A stretch of 6,621 bases of DNA, from NCBI GenBank assembly GCA_900321365.1, contig ONVT01000062.1, positions 1 to 6,621 of the forward strand. Direction: 5' to 3'. Numbering within the stretch: the stretch's first letter is position 1; the number at the start of each line of letters is the position of its first letter. The notes under the pieces are model-generated. The model had not been told where the DNA came from, ran no database searches, and saw nothing but the letters and a program-made list of their open reading frames with translations. The stretch is from an uncultured Eubacteriales bacterium. Its GTDB lineage: Bacteria > Bacillota_A > Clostridia > Lachnospirales > Lachnospiraceae. The translations under genes were made by a program, and so were the position numbers. Below are positions 1 to 6,496 of this stretch, in pieces.

Positions 1-518
1 ATGACGCAACAGCTGCCCTGTACTTCGAGGAAGCTGCGATCCTGATCCAGGGTTCATGGGCTATCGGCCAGATGAACGGCGCGAACCCCGACTTTGAAGA
101 GAAGTGCGGCGTGTTCCAGTTCCCGGCGATCGAGGGCGGAAACGATCCGAACAGAGTTATCGCAAAGTCTGACTCTCTGGCGATGAACTCCGGCACCGAG
201 TATCCGGAAGCCTGTGTTGCTCTGATGAAGTACTTCACGGATGACACTGCTCAGAAGTACACCGCGGAAGTCGGCGGAAAGATCCCGGTCACCAATGTTG
301 AGTTTGACCTCAGCGTGGCACCGGCACAGCTGGGAGAAGTCATGGACATCTTCTCGAACGCATCAGGCACCTTCGGATTCTACAATGAGTCCCTGGTCTC
401 CTCCGATGCAGGTTCTGAGTTCGACAACCAGATGGTCGCGATCTTCCAGCAGGAGAAGACTCCGGAAGAAGCGTTCCAGGCTGTGGAAGACTGGTATGTA
501 GAGGAAGGCTACAGGTAA
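1..518 (+). CDS. ABC transporter sugar-binding protein, C-terminal part (5' truncated)
   Basis: This is the C-terminal end of an extracellular solute-binding protein of a CUT1-type carbohydrate ABC importer. It would capture the sugar outside the membrane and hand it to the two permeases encoded next. The frame is open from base 3, so the gene starts outside the window; 171 residues are visible and the stop is TAA at 516-518. Visible family traits are the hydrophobic ILIQGSWAIGQ segment, the FQFPAIEGG stretch, the SDSLAMNSGTEYPEACVALMKYFT helix region and the GGKIPVTN loop, all typical of the C-terminal lobe of family 1 binding proteins (knowledge). The expected lipoprotein signal lies upstream and cannot be checked. 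The sugar cannot be read from this part; the GH3 neighbour suggests a plant-derived oligosaccharide (inference). Confidence 0.9.
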   Translation, partial: DATAALYFEEAAILIQGSWAIGQMNGANPDFEEKCGVFQFPAIEGGNDPNRVIAKSDSLAMNSGTEYPEACVALMKYFTDDTAQKYTAEVGGKIPVTNVEFDLSVAPAQLGEVMDIFSNASGTFGFYNESLVSSDAGSEFDNQMVAIFQQEKTPEEAFQAVEDWYVEEGYR

Positions 519-567
519 TCGGCAGATCCTCGAACAAATCAGAAAAGACAGTGATGTAAGATAGTCC

Positions 568-601
568 AAAGGTGGGACTGCCTTCGGGCAGTCCCACCTT
601 T
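568..601 (+). terminator. UUCG-capped hairpin between binding-protein gene and permease gene
   Basis: Bases 568-582 and 587-601 pair perfectly over 15 bp, closed by a C(TTCG)G tetraloop, which is unusually stable in RNA. The stem has AAA at its foot and ends in TTT, but no longer T-run follows (CGCTTC comes next). It starts 50 bases after the binding-protein stop and lies over 100 bases before the permease start. It may be a weak, leaky terminator or a 3' stabiliser, giving much more binding protein than permease, which is common in such operons (knowledge). Which of the two it is cannot be decided from sequence. Confidence 0.8.
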
Positions 602-690
602 CGCTTCAAAAACCGTGGATTTCTGTTTCGTGCCCACTGCCCGGAGTACTGCGCACTGTCAGGAATACATATCAATTGGGCGAGTATCAT

Positions 691-698
691 GGAGAAAG
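691..698 (+). promoter_or_regulatory. Ribosome binding site fixing the first permease start
   Basis: GGAGAAAG lies 6 bases before ATG 705. The same frame is open back to an ATG at 615, but that one has no comparable site, and the extra 30 residues (rich in R, C and H) do not resemble a permease N-terminus. Confidence 0.7.
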
Positions 699-704
699 AA
701 TATT

Positions 705-1604
705 ATGGATAAACTGCTTAGAGATAAGAAGGCGATCATCCTGTTTGTCGCGCCGGCACTGATCCTGTTTACGGCGATCCTGTTCATCCCGATCTGCACT
801 TCCTTCTACTATGCACTGTGCGATTATGACAAGAAAACGATGACATATAATTTCATCGGGTTTGGTAATTTTATCAGGCTGTTCAAAGACCCGGATATGC
901 TCATCGCACTGAAGAACTCTCTGTTCTTCCTTTTGTTCTCCTGCATATCACAGCTGATCTTCGGTCTGCTGTTTGCGGCACTGCTTACGAATATTAAGAG
1001 GGGAAGAAACCTGTTCAAGAATGTCATCTACCTCCCCTGTGTTCTGTCCTCTGCGGCCCTCGGTCTTCTGTGGGCGTTCCTGTTCCACGCGAAAGTAGGT
1101 ATCAACAATCTGCTTGCTTCCTGGGGCCTTCCGACGCCGGCCTGGCTGTATTCGACTTCCGGCTTCATAACGCTACCCATGTGGGTCATCGCGTTTGTCG
1201 CCCTGTGGCAGTATGTCGGCCAGTCCATGATGCTCTACATGGCGCAGATTTCCGGCATCAACAAGTCTCTCTATGAGGCTTCCTATATTGACGGCGCCAC
1301 CAAGACACAGGCATTCCGCTACATTACGCTTCCGCTGGTCAAGCCGATGATCGGGACAGCCATGAGCCTGAACGCGATCGGCTCACTGAAGTTCTTCGAC
1401 CTGATCTACTCCATGCTGGGTGACAAGACGGAGAACCTGAAGATGGACGTTCTTGCCACCTACCTGTACCGGACCGGCTTTTCCAGCAAGGGTGGAAACC
1501 ACTATGGAAGAGCCAGTGCCATCGGCGTGGTTCTGGTTATCCTGTGCCTGCTGGCGACAGCGATTATCAACAAACTGTTCAAGACAGAGAATTACGAGAT
1601 GTAA
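705..1604 (+). CDS. Sugar ABC transporter permease (MalF/UgpA-like, CUT1)
   Basis: One of the two membrane subunits of a CUT1 sugar importer, 299 residues, of the length usual for MalF/UgpA-type permeases without the large periplasmic insert of enteric MalF. Hydrophobic segments fall near residues 10-32, 72-95, 107-127, 155-180, 213-235 and 270-290, giving six likely transmembrane helices. The EAA loop that docks the ATPase is clear at about 190-210: E191-A-S, D196-G197, then I207-T-L-P210. The short charged N-terminus (MDKLLRDKK) runs straight into helix 1, supporting the ATG at 705. It follows the binding protein with a hairpin between them and is 13 bases upstream of the second permease, so the two are surely co-transcribed. 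No ATPase gene is visible; a shared MsmX-type ATPase encoded elsewhere is usual in Firmicutes (knowledge). Confidence 0.93.
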   Translation: MDKLLRDKKAIILFVAPALILFTAILFIPICTSFYYALCDYDKKTMTYNFIGFGNFIRLFKDPDMLIALKNSLFFLLFSCISQLIFGLLFAALLTNIKRGRNLFKNVIYLPCVLSSAALGLLWAFLFHAKVGINNLLASWGLPTPAWLYSTSGFITLPMWVIAFVALWQYVGQSMMLYMAQISGINKSLYEASYIDGATKTQAFRYITLPLVKPMIGTAMSLNAIGSLKFFDLIYSMLGDKTENLKMDVLATYLYRTGFSSKGGNHYGRASAIGVVLVILCLLATAIINKLFKTENYEM

Positions 1605-1617
1605 GGGGGAGAGGAAG

Positions 1618-2466
1618 ATGAATAAAAAGGATATGAACAAACATCCGGTCAGAGTCTCCACCGTGCTGATCTATGTTTTCTTCTGTTTCATGATGGTGCT
1701 CTACCTGGCGCCGATCGGATGGATTATCATGACATCCTTCAAGGACAGGGCCGGGATCTACAAGTCCCCGTTCGGATGGCCGGAGTCTTTCCACTGGGAA
1801 AACTATGTGACGGCATGGACAAAAGGCAGACTGGGAATCGCCATGCTGAACTCCCTGTTTGTCTGTGTGATAACGCTGATCCTGACTCTGGTCATCGGAT
1901 CCATGGCGGCATTTGCCATTGCGAGGCTAAAATGGAAGCTGTCCGGGGCGGCGATGGTCTACATCCTGGTCGGCATGATGATTCCGGTTCACTGCGTCCT
2001 GATCCCGCTGTTCGTGCGGTTCGCCAGCTGGAACCTGAACAACAATCTGTGGGGCCTGATATTACCCTACCTGACATTCTCGCTGCCGGTATGCGTGTTT
2101 ATTATGGCCGGCTTCTTCCGAAGTATACCAAATGAGCTTCTGGAGTCGGCCTGCATGGATGGCTGCACGATCTATCAGATCTTTTTCAGGATCTGCTTCC
2201 CGCTTGCGAGAACCGGACTTTTCGTCACCGGCCTGATGACGTTCATCGGAAACTGGAACGAACTGCTTCTGGCTCTGGTCTTCATCTCGGACGGGGACAA
2301 GAAAACCTTGCCGGTTGCGCTGACAAAGTTTGTTACACCCTACCAGACGAACTATGACCTGATGTTCCCGGCGATCGTGATTGCGATTATCCCGACGATC
2401 ATCGTCTACTGCCTGTTCAGCAACCAGATCGTTGACGGTCTGACAACCGGTGCCGTGAAGGGCTGA
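1618..2466 (+). CDS. Sugar ABC transporter permease (MalG/UgpE-like, CUT1)
   Basis: The second membrane subunit of the importer, 282 residues, which pairs with the upstream permease to form the translocation channel. Start ATG 1618 is preceded by a rich purine site (GGGGGAGAGG at 1605-1614) and lies 13 bases after the previous stop. An upstream ATG in the same frame would sit deep inside the previous gene and is discarded. Likely helices are near residues 13-38, 75-100, 110-132, 145-168, 198-220 and 247-267. The EAA loop is at 176-195: E176-S-A, D181-G182, and F194-P195. The protein ends in QIVDGLTTGAVKG, the typical closing motif of MalG-type subunits (knowledge), so the C-terminus is complete. 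Nothing is broken or fused. The sugar specificity is not readable from this subunit. Confidence 0.94.
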   Translation: MNKKDMNKHPVRVSTVLIYVFFCFMMVLYLAPIGWIIMTSFKDRAGIYKSPFGWPESFHWENYVTAWTKGRLGIAMLNSLFVCVITLILTLVIGSMAAFAIARLKWKLSGAAMVYILVGMMIPVHCVLIPLFVRFASWNLNNNLWGLILPYLTFSLPVCVFIMAGFFRSIPNELLESACMDGCTIYQIFFRICFPLARTGLFVTGLMTFIGNWNELLLALVFISDGDKKTLPVALTKFVTPYQTNYDLMFPAIVIAIIPTIIVYCLFSNQIVDGLTTGAVKG

Positions 2467-2475
2467 TTCCGAAAA

Positions 2476-2513
2476 CAGGCAAATGCTGTAAACTGCTTAT
2501 GGTTTTTTGCCTG
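2476..2513 (+). other. Weak hairpin after the permease genes
   Basis: CAGGCAAA (2476-2483) pairs with TTTGCCTG (2506-2513) around a 22-base loop. The T6 run at 2503-2508 overlaps the right arm instead of following it, so it is a poor terminator. The rest of the 125-base gap to the GH3 gene shows no clear promoter, so read-through from the permeases into the GH3 gene is the simplest reading. Confidence 0.3.
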
Positions 2514-2591
2514 ATGCATGAAAACATCACTGCGGCGATTTGGTGAACAGTTGCTAAGAAAAAGCCGAAGACCAGAAACAGAGGTGTCGAA

Positions 2592-4697
2592 ATGAACAGA
2601 GAGCAGGCAAGAGAGAGGGCTCATGAGCTTGTATCACGAATGACTGTGGAAGAGAAGATGAGTCAGCTCCGATACGATTCTCCTGAGATCGCAAGGCTGC
2701 ATATCCCCGCCTATAACTGGTGGAACGAGGGCCTGCACGGAGTTGCCAGGGCAGGCACCGCGACCAGTTTCCCGCAGGCGATCGCCCTTGGCGCGGCATT
2801 TGACGAAGAACTGATCAAGGAGATTGCGAATGTGATCGCCGTTGAAGGGCGTGCCAAGTACAATGCCTTCAGCGCGTTTGGGGACAGGGATATCTATAAG
2901 GGACTGACCTTCTGGTCGCCGAATGTCAATATCTTCCGGGATCCGCGCTGGGGGAGAGGCCAGGAGACCTACGGGGAGGATCCCTACCTGACGGGAACGC
3001 TGGGCGTTTCTTTTGTAAAAGGCCTGCAGGGAGACGGGGAGTACAGGAAGGCAGCCGCCTGCGCGAAGCACTTCGCGGTTCATTCCGGGCCGGAGGCAGT
3101 GCGCCACAGCTTCGACGCCATAGCGAGTGAAAAAGATATGGCGGAGACATACCTGCCGGCCTTCCGTCGCCTGGTGCAGGAGGCGGACGTAGAGGCTGTC
3201 ATGGGCTGCTATAACCGCGTGAACGGAGAGCCGGCCTGCGGGAGCAGAACCCTGATTGGGGAGATGCTGAGAGGGACGTGGAAGTTCCAGGGGCATTTCG
3301 TATCCGACTGCTGGGCGATCCGGGATTTCCACATGAACCATCATGTGACACAGGATGCCGAGCACAGTGCTGCTCTTGCCATCAATGAAGGATGCGACCT
3401 GAACTGCGGGGACACCTATCAGGTGCTTCCGGACGCGTTCCGGAAAGGGCTGGTCAGTGAGGAGAGGATCACGGAGGCTGCCGAGCGGCTGTTCACGACG
3501 AGGTTCCTTCTTGGTCTGTTCGATGAGACAGAATATGATGAGATTCCCTACAGTGTCGTGGAATGCCCGGAGCATCTTGCCCTTGCCCAGCGCGCAGCGG
3601 AGGAGTCGATCGTCCTGCTGAAGAATGACGGCGTGCTTCCGCTGGATCTTACTTCGATCAGAACACTCGGCGTTGTCGGCCCGAACGCGGATTCCAGAGC
3701 GGCGCTGGTCGGCAATTATCATGGAACCAGCAGCGAGTATATCACTGTACTCGAAGGACTTCGCAGGGTGGCCCCGGAGGGCCTGAGGATTCTCTACTCC
3801 GAGGGCTGTGCGCTCAACGCGCAGAGAGTGGAACATCTGGCGCTGGAAAATGACCGCCTGAGCGAAGCGATGATCGTGACAGGCCAGTCAGATGTCACCA
3901 TCGTTGTTGTCGGCCTGAATGAGACGCTCGAAGGGGAAGAAGGGGACACGGGAAACAGTGCCGCCTCCGGCGATAAGACGGATCTGTCCCTGCCGCAGTC
4001 CCAGCAGGCCCTGCTGAACGCGGTCGCCTGCCAGGCGAAGGAGGATGGGAAGAAGACAGTGCTCTGCCTGATGGCGGGAAGCGATCTGGATCTGTCATTC
4101 GCGCAGGAGAACTTTGACGCGGTTCTGATGCTGTGGTATCCGGGTGCCAGGGGCGGGCTTGCCGCCGCCAGGATCCTGACGGGCGCGGTGTCACCCTCCG
4201 GAAAGCTGAACGTGACCTTCTATGATCCGGATCGGCCCCTGCCTGTATTCACGGATTATTCCATGAAAGACCGCACGTACCGGTATCTCGGGGGAAAGCC
4301 CCAGTATCCGTTCGGATATGGTCTGACCTACGCGGATGTGGAGGTTACAGGCGTGAGAGTGGAGAAGGAAGATCCCCTGCTTCTTCATGTTACATACGTG
4401 AATCACAGTCCGGTTGACACCAGAGAAGTGATCCAGGTTTATGTGGACGCGGTGGATTCCAAATACAGGACGCCGAACCCGAAGCTGTGTGGTTTCCTGA
4501 AAGTGGACGCGGGAGCGGATTCCGAAAGGGAGTGCTCGATCCGGCTTGATCCTGATACCTTCCGTGTCGTCAATGAGAAGGGAGAGTGGGTGTCCGGCGG
4601 GTCACGATATCTTCTTTATGCCGGAACAGGCGGCCCGGACGCAAGGAGCCTCGAGCTGACAGGCAGAGCCGTGATAAAAACGGATATTACCCTTTGA
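2592..4697 (+). CDS. Glycoside hydrolase family 3, beta-xylosidase-like
   Basis: A complete 701-residue GH3 retaining exo-glycosidase with no signal peptide, so it should act in the cytoplasm on sugars imported by the adjacent ABC system. ATG 2592 follows GAGGTG at 2581-2586. The domain order is: TIM-barrel about 1-310, with YNWWNEGLHGVAR (41-53), DPRWGRGQETYGEDPYL (117-133), KHF (159-161) and FVSDCWAI (236-243), whose D239 is the predicted nucleophile; an alpha/beta sandwich about 335-545, with VVVGLNETLEGEEGD and the acid/base most likely E447 (E449 and E450 are alternatives); a linker with FGYGLTY (574-580); and a fibronectin-III-like domain about 581-690. The WWNEGLHGV and SDC motifs are typical of GH3 beta-xylosidases (knowledge), while beta-glucosidase or arabinosidase activity remains possible. 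No catalytic motif is missing. Confidence 0.93.
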   Translation: MNREQARERAHELVSRMTVEEKMSQLRYDSPEIARLHIPAYNWWNEGLHGVARAGTATSFPQAIALGAAFDEELIKEIANVIAVEGRAKYNAFSAFGDRDIYKGLTFWSPNVNIFRDPRWGRGQETYGEDPYLTGTLGVSFVKGLQGDGEYRKAAACAKHFAVHSGPEAVRHSFDAIASEKDMAETYLPAFRRLVQEADVEAVMGCYNRVNGEPACGSRTLIGEMLRGTWKFQGHFVSDCWAIRDFHMNHHVTQDAEHSAALAINEGCDLNCGDTYQVLPDAFRKGLVSEERITEAAERLFTTRFLLGLFDETEYDEIPYSVVECPEHLALAQRAAEESIVLLKNDGVLPLDLTSIRTLGVVGPNADSRAALVGNYHGTSSEYITVLEGLRRVAPEGLRILYSEGCALNAQRVEHLALENDRLSEAMIVTGQSDVTIVVVGLNETLEGEEGDTGNSAASGDKTDLSLPQSQQALLNAVACQAKEDGKKTVLCLMAGSDLDLSFAQENFDAVLMLWYPGARGGLAAARILTGAVSPSGKLNVTFYDPDRPLPVFTDYSMKDRTYRYLGGKPQYPFGYGLTYADVEVTGVRVEKEDPLLLHVTYVNHSPVDTREVIQVYVDAVDSKYRTPNPKLCGFLKVDAGADSERECSIRLDPDTFRVVNEKGEWVSGGSRYLLYAGTGGPDARSLELTGRAVIKTDITL

Positions 4698-4705
4698 GAA
4701 TCTGG

Positions 4706-4733
4706 TTGATATGCTCTGAAATACTGCTATAAT
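4706..4733 (+). promoter_or_regulatory. Sigma-A promoter with extended -10
   Basis: The -35 TTGATA (4706-4711) and a perfect -10 TATAAT (4728-4733) are 16 bases apart, and TG at 4725-4726 makes an extended -10. Transcription should begin near 4740. It starts 8 bases after the GH3 stop and points toward the YitT-family gene, about 250 bases downstream, leaving a long leader. It is the best promoter match in the window. Confidence 0.8.
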
Positions 4734-4828
4734 GAAATTGGGTGGGATGAAAACGGAAAAGGTGGGTGGAAGTCATGCTTCGATCGCCTGATTTTATGTA
4801 GGGGTGCAGCGAACAGATAACGTAGATT

Positions 4829-4883
4829 CCACCTGCGGTCCGGCGAGGAACGACAAGTTCCCGCCGGATCGTTTTGAAGGTGG
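4829..4883 (+). other. Long 22-bp hairpin within the leader
   Basis: Outer stem 4829-4834 pairs with 4878-4883 (6 bp). After a 5-base bulge (4873-4877), 4835-4845 pairs with 4862-4872 (11 bp with two G-T wobbles). After a bulged A4846, GGAAC 4847-4851 pairs with GTTCC 4857-4861 around a GACAA loop. It has no T-run, so it is not a normal terminator. Such length and GC content are unlikely by chance. Confidence 0.75.
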
Positions 4884-4891
4884 CTAAGGAG

Positions 4892-4914
4892 CTGTACATA
4901 AACAACTTGTACAG
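4892..4914 (+). other. Palindrome CTGTACA-N9-TGTACAG in the leader
   Basis: There is a perfect 7-bp inverted repeat around a 9-base spacer. It could be an RNA hairpin in the leader or a dyad operator for a dimeric repressor. A position about 150 bases past the expected transcription start makes the RNA reading slightly more likely. A T5 run begins 12 bases later, too far for a standard terminator of this stem alone. Confidence 0.5.
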
Positions 4915-4986
4915 ATTGCGCAGGGTTTTTCTCCGGTTTCGCGGGGCAGGATCGGGTTACATAGCAAAGAAGAAAGCGGTGACAAG

Positions 4987-5844
4987 ATGAGTTTTGGAAA
5001 GGATGATATCCGGCGGGTAATCCTGTGTGTCGTTTCCGGCGTTATCATCTCGTTGAACCTGCAGCTTCTGGTGAGGAGCGGAGGCCTGTATCCGGGTGGT
5101 CTGTCCGGCCTGACGATCCTGATTCAGGATATTTTCAAGAAGTACCAGGACATCAATGTCCCATATGGACGTCTGTACCTTCTGCTGAATCTTCCCACTT
5201 TCCTGCTGGGATTTCGGAAGATCGGGAAAAAGTTCACCCTTTATACGCTGATCACGGTTGGTACGGTCACTCTCCTGACAGAGATCATTCCTCAGGCTAC
5301 GATTACGGCGGATCCGCTGCTGATCAGTGTATTTGGCGGAATCATCAACGGTGCTTCCATCGTAGTCGCCCTTGTGGCGGGAGCGACGACAGGAGGAACG
5401 GATTTTGTATCGATTTTCGTGACGGAAAACACCCCTGTGGACGGGTTCTCGGTAATCCTCGGATTCAACGCGGTCATGCTCAGCATTGCGGGTCTTCTGT
5501 TCGGATGGGACAGGGCTCTGTACTCGATTATCTTCCAGTATGCATCGACTCAGGTTGTTCATTTCCTGAATAACCGGTACAAGAAGGATACCGTGTTTGT
5601 CGTTACGGATCATCCGGACGAGATTGTTGACTGTCTGCAACGCTGCGTGAGGCACGGAATCACTGAGATGAATGTGGTCGGTGCCTACCAGGGAAAGCAG
5701 CGTACCATGATCTATACCGTGATTTCCTCACCTGAACTCAAAAAGGTTCTGAGAAGTCTCAGAGAAACAGATCCCGAGGCGTTCGTGAACGTGATCCGGA
5801 CAGAGCGGGTCACGGGACGGTTCTACATCAAACCGAATGACTGA
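4987..5844 (+). CDS. YitT family membrane protein (DUF161 + DUF2179)
   Basis: A 285-residue integral membrane protein of the YitT family, common in Firmicutes; its biochemical role is not established. Two parts are visible: a membrane region (about 8-195) with hydrophobic stretches near 10-28, 60-77, 84-103, 110-134, 153-173 and 176-193, and a soluble C-terminal DUF2179 domain (about 200-283). Family hallmarks are SGGLYPGGLSGL (31-42), GATTGGTDF (132-140), the HGITEMNVVGAY strand of DUF2179 (223-234), DPEAF (262-266) and the final VTGRFY. The ATG at 4987 follows GGTGA at 4978-4982. The gene has its own strong promoter at 4706 and a long structured leader, so its expression is probably separate from the sugar cluster and perhaps RNA-controlled. 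No link to sugar uptake is apparent. The length matches the family, and the gene looks intact. Confidence 0.93.
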   Translation: MSFGKDDIRRVILCVVSGVIISLNLQLLVRSGGLYPGGLSGLTILIQDIFKKYQDINVPYGRLYLLLNLPTFLLGFRKIGKKFTLYTLITVGTVTLLTEIIPQATITADPLLISVFGGIINGASIVVALVAGATTGGTDFVSIFVTENTPVDGFSVILGFNAVMLSIAGLLFGWDRALYSIIFQYASTQVVHFLNNRYKKDTVFVVTDHPDEIVDCLQRCVRHGITEMNVVGAYQGKQRTMIYTVISSPELKKVLRSLRETDPEAFVNVIRTERVTGRFYIKPND

Positions 5845-5861
5845 GACGACACACCGAAGGC

Positions 5862-5896
5862 CCGCATGATCCCGGCGACAGCAGGGAACTGTGCGG
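5862..5896 (+). other. Imperfect hairpin between the YitT-family and alkyltransferase genes
   Basis: CCGCA 5862-5866 pairs with TGCGG 5892-5896, and inside it TCCC 5870-5873 pairs with GGGA 5884-5887, with an internal loop between the stems. Only a short TTT follows, so termination would be poor. No convincing promoter lies in this 80-base gap, and the two genes are probably co-transcribed with partial attenuation at most. Confidence 0.35.
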
Positions 5897-5915
5897 ATCT
5901 TTGATTATTCATCAT

Positions 5916-5922
5916 GGGGTGA
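5916..5922 (+). promoter_or_regulatory. Ribosome binding site fixing the alkyltransferase start
   Basis: GGGGTGA closely matches the anti-Shine-Dalgarno (GGAGGTGA) with one substitution and sits just before ATG 5925. It favours that ATG over the in-frame TTG at 5901, whose product would carry the extra residues MIIHHGVI. Confidence 0.7.
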
Positions 5923-5924
5923 TT

Positions 5925-6485
5925 ATGGATTATACGCATCATTATGATTCGCAATTAGGCGGCATTACACTGGCCAGTGACGGAGACTCTCTTGTCGGGT
6001 TGTGGTTTGACGGACAGAAGTATTATGCCGACTCGTTGAATGAAGAATATGAGGAAAAAGATCTGCCTGTATTTAACGAGGCAGATCACTGGTTGGATAT
6101 ATATTTTAACGGGAACGTTCCCAATTTCACGCCAAAGCTGAAAATGCGTACAACCGCATTCCGTAAAGCGGTATGGGACATCCTGCTTACCATCCCCTAT
6201 GGGCAGACAATGACATACGGGCAGATTGCAGAGAGGATCGCTGCACAGTCAGGCCTTCAGCGTATGTCCGCCCAGGCAGTCGGCGGAGCAGTGGGGCATA
6301 ATTCTATCTCACTGATGATTCCCTGCCACAGAGTAATCGGAACGAACTCAAGCCTGACAGGATATGCGGGTGGAATCCATAGAAAGGCCTGGCTTCTGCA
6401 AATGGAGAAAGCGGGACATGTCAAAGTTGGCGGCTTTGATACCAGAGCAGCCGACCTTGTTTATGCTTATTCCTCAAAGATGTAA
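5925..6485 (+). CDS. ogt: Methylated-DNA--protein-cysteine S-methyltransferase (Ogt/MGMT family)
   Basis: A suicide DNA repair protein that moves the alkyl group from O6-alkylguanine (or O4-alkylthymine) to its own cysteine, acting on DNA in the cytoplasm. It has 186 residues, normal for Ogt-type proteins. The N-terminal domain (about 1-72) is poorly conserved, as is usual. The C-terminal DNA-binding and catalytic domain (about 76-162) shows FRKAVWDILLTIPYGQTMTYGQIAERI, the helix-turn-helix AQAVGGAVGHN (116-126), the active site IPCHRVIG (132-139) with Cys134, and the closing GYAGG (146-150). The recognition helix has Gln118 where human MGMT has the nucleotide-flipping Arg128; I believe this is frequent in clostridial homologues. 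A tail of about 25 residues follows the core. It has no functional tie to its neighbours and is probably transcribed with the YitT-family gene. Confidence 0.95.
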   Translation: MDYTHHYDSQLGGITLASDGDSLVGLWFDGQKYYADSLNEEYEEKDLPVFNEADHWLDIYFNGNVPNFTPKLKMRTTAFRKAVWDILLTIPYGQTMTYGQIAERIAAQSGLQRMSAQAVGGAVGHNSISLMIPCHRVIGTNSSLTGYAGGIHRKAWLLQMEKAGHVKVGGFDTRAADLVYAYSSKM

Positions 6486-6496
6486 TCAGACTGATC

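Larger units (their letters stand above)
4740..4986 (+). other. Candidate structured RNA leader, class not recognised
   Basis: This long leader lies between the promoter at 4706 and the YitT-family gene. It can fold as a small 5' hairpin (GGTG 4761-4764 with CGCC 4785-4788, and GAAG 4769-4772 with CTTC 4778-4781), a 22-bp hairpin (4829-4883) and a palindromic hairpin (4892-4914). Competing pairings exist: GGTGGAA 4765-4771 with TTCCACC 4827-4833, and CCTGCG 4832-4837 with CGCAGG 4919-4924. The second would close a three-way junction just before a T5 run (4926-4930). I compared it from memory with T-box, TPP, SAM, FMN, glycine, lysine, guanidine and c-di-GMP riboswitches, SRP RNA, RNase P and tmRNA and saw no signature motifs. 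A stand-alone RNA of about 190 bases (6S-like in size) is the alternative. Function is unknown. Confidence 0.4.

Noticed and set aside
615..704. In-frame N-terminal extension of the first permease
   Set aside because: There is no ribosome binding site at ATG 615, the added residues do not look like a permease start, and the ATG at 705 has a good site and a typical N-terminus.
1453..1617. In-frame upstream extension of the second permease
   Set aside because: It lies inside the first permease gene in another frame, and the start at 1618 has a strong ribosome binding site.
2634..3836. 400-codon open frame on the - strand inside the GH3 gene
   Set aside because: It is fully antisense to a gene with intact GH3 motifs. 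The translation (rich in R, P, H and Q) resembles no family, and its length follows from the codon use of the + strand gene.
4748..4761. Possible catabolite-responsive element, TGAAAACG half-site
   Set aside because: Only the left half matches the cre consensus; the right half (GAAAAG) does not, so a CcpA site is not supported.
4687..4905. 72-codon open frame on the - strand in the intergenic leader
   Set aside because: It overlaps the promoter and hairpins of the + strand, has no evident ribosome binding site, and its product is not recognisable.
4740..4935. Assignment of the leader as 6S RNA, SRP RNA or a T-box
   Set aside because: The size would suit 6S RNA, but I see no diagnostic sequence of any of these classes, including no GGAAGGAAGCAG of SRP RNA and no T-box antiterminator motif.
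4957..5655. 232-codon open frame on the - strand over the YitT-family gene
   Set aside because: It is antisense to a well-supported membrane protein gene. Its product is highly charged, with no domain I recognise.
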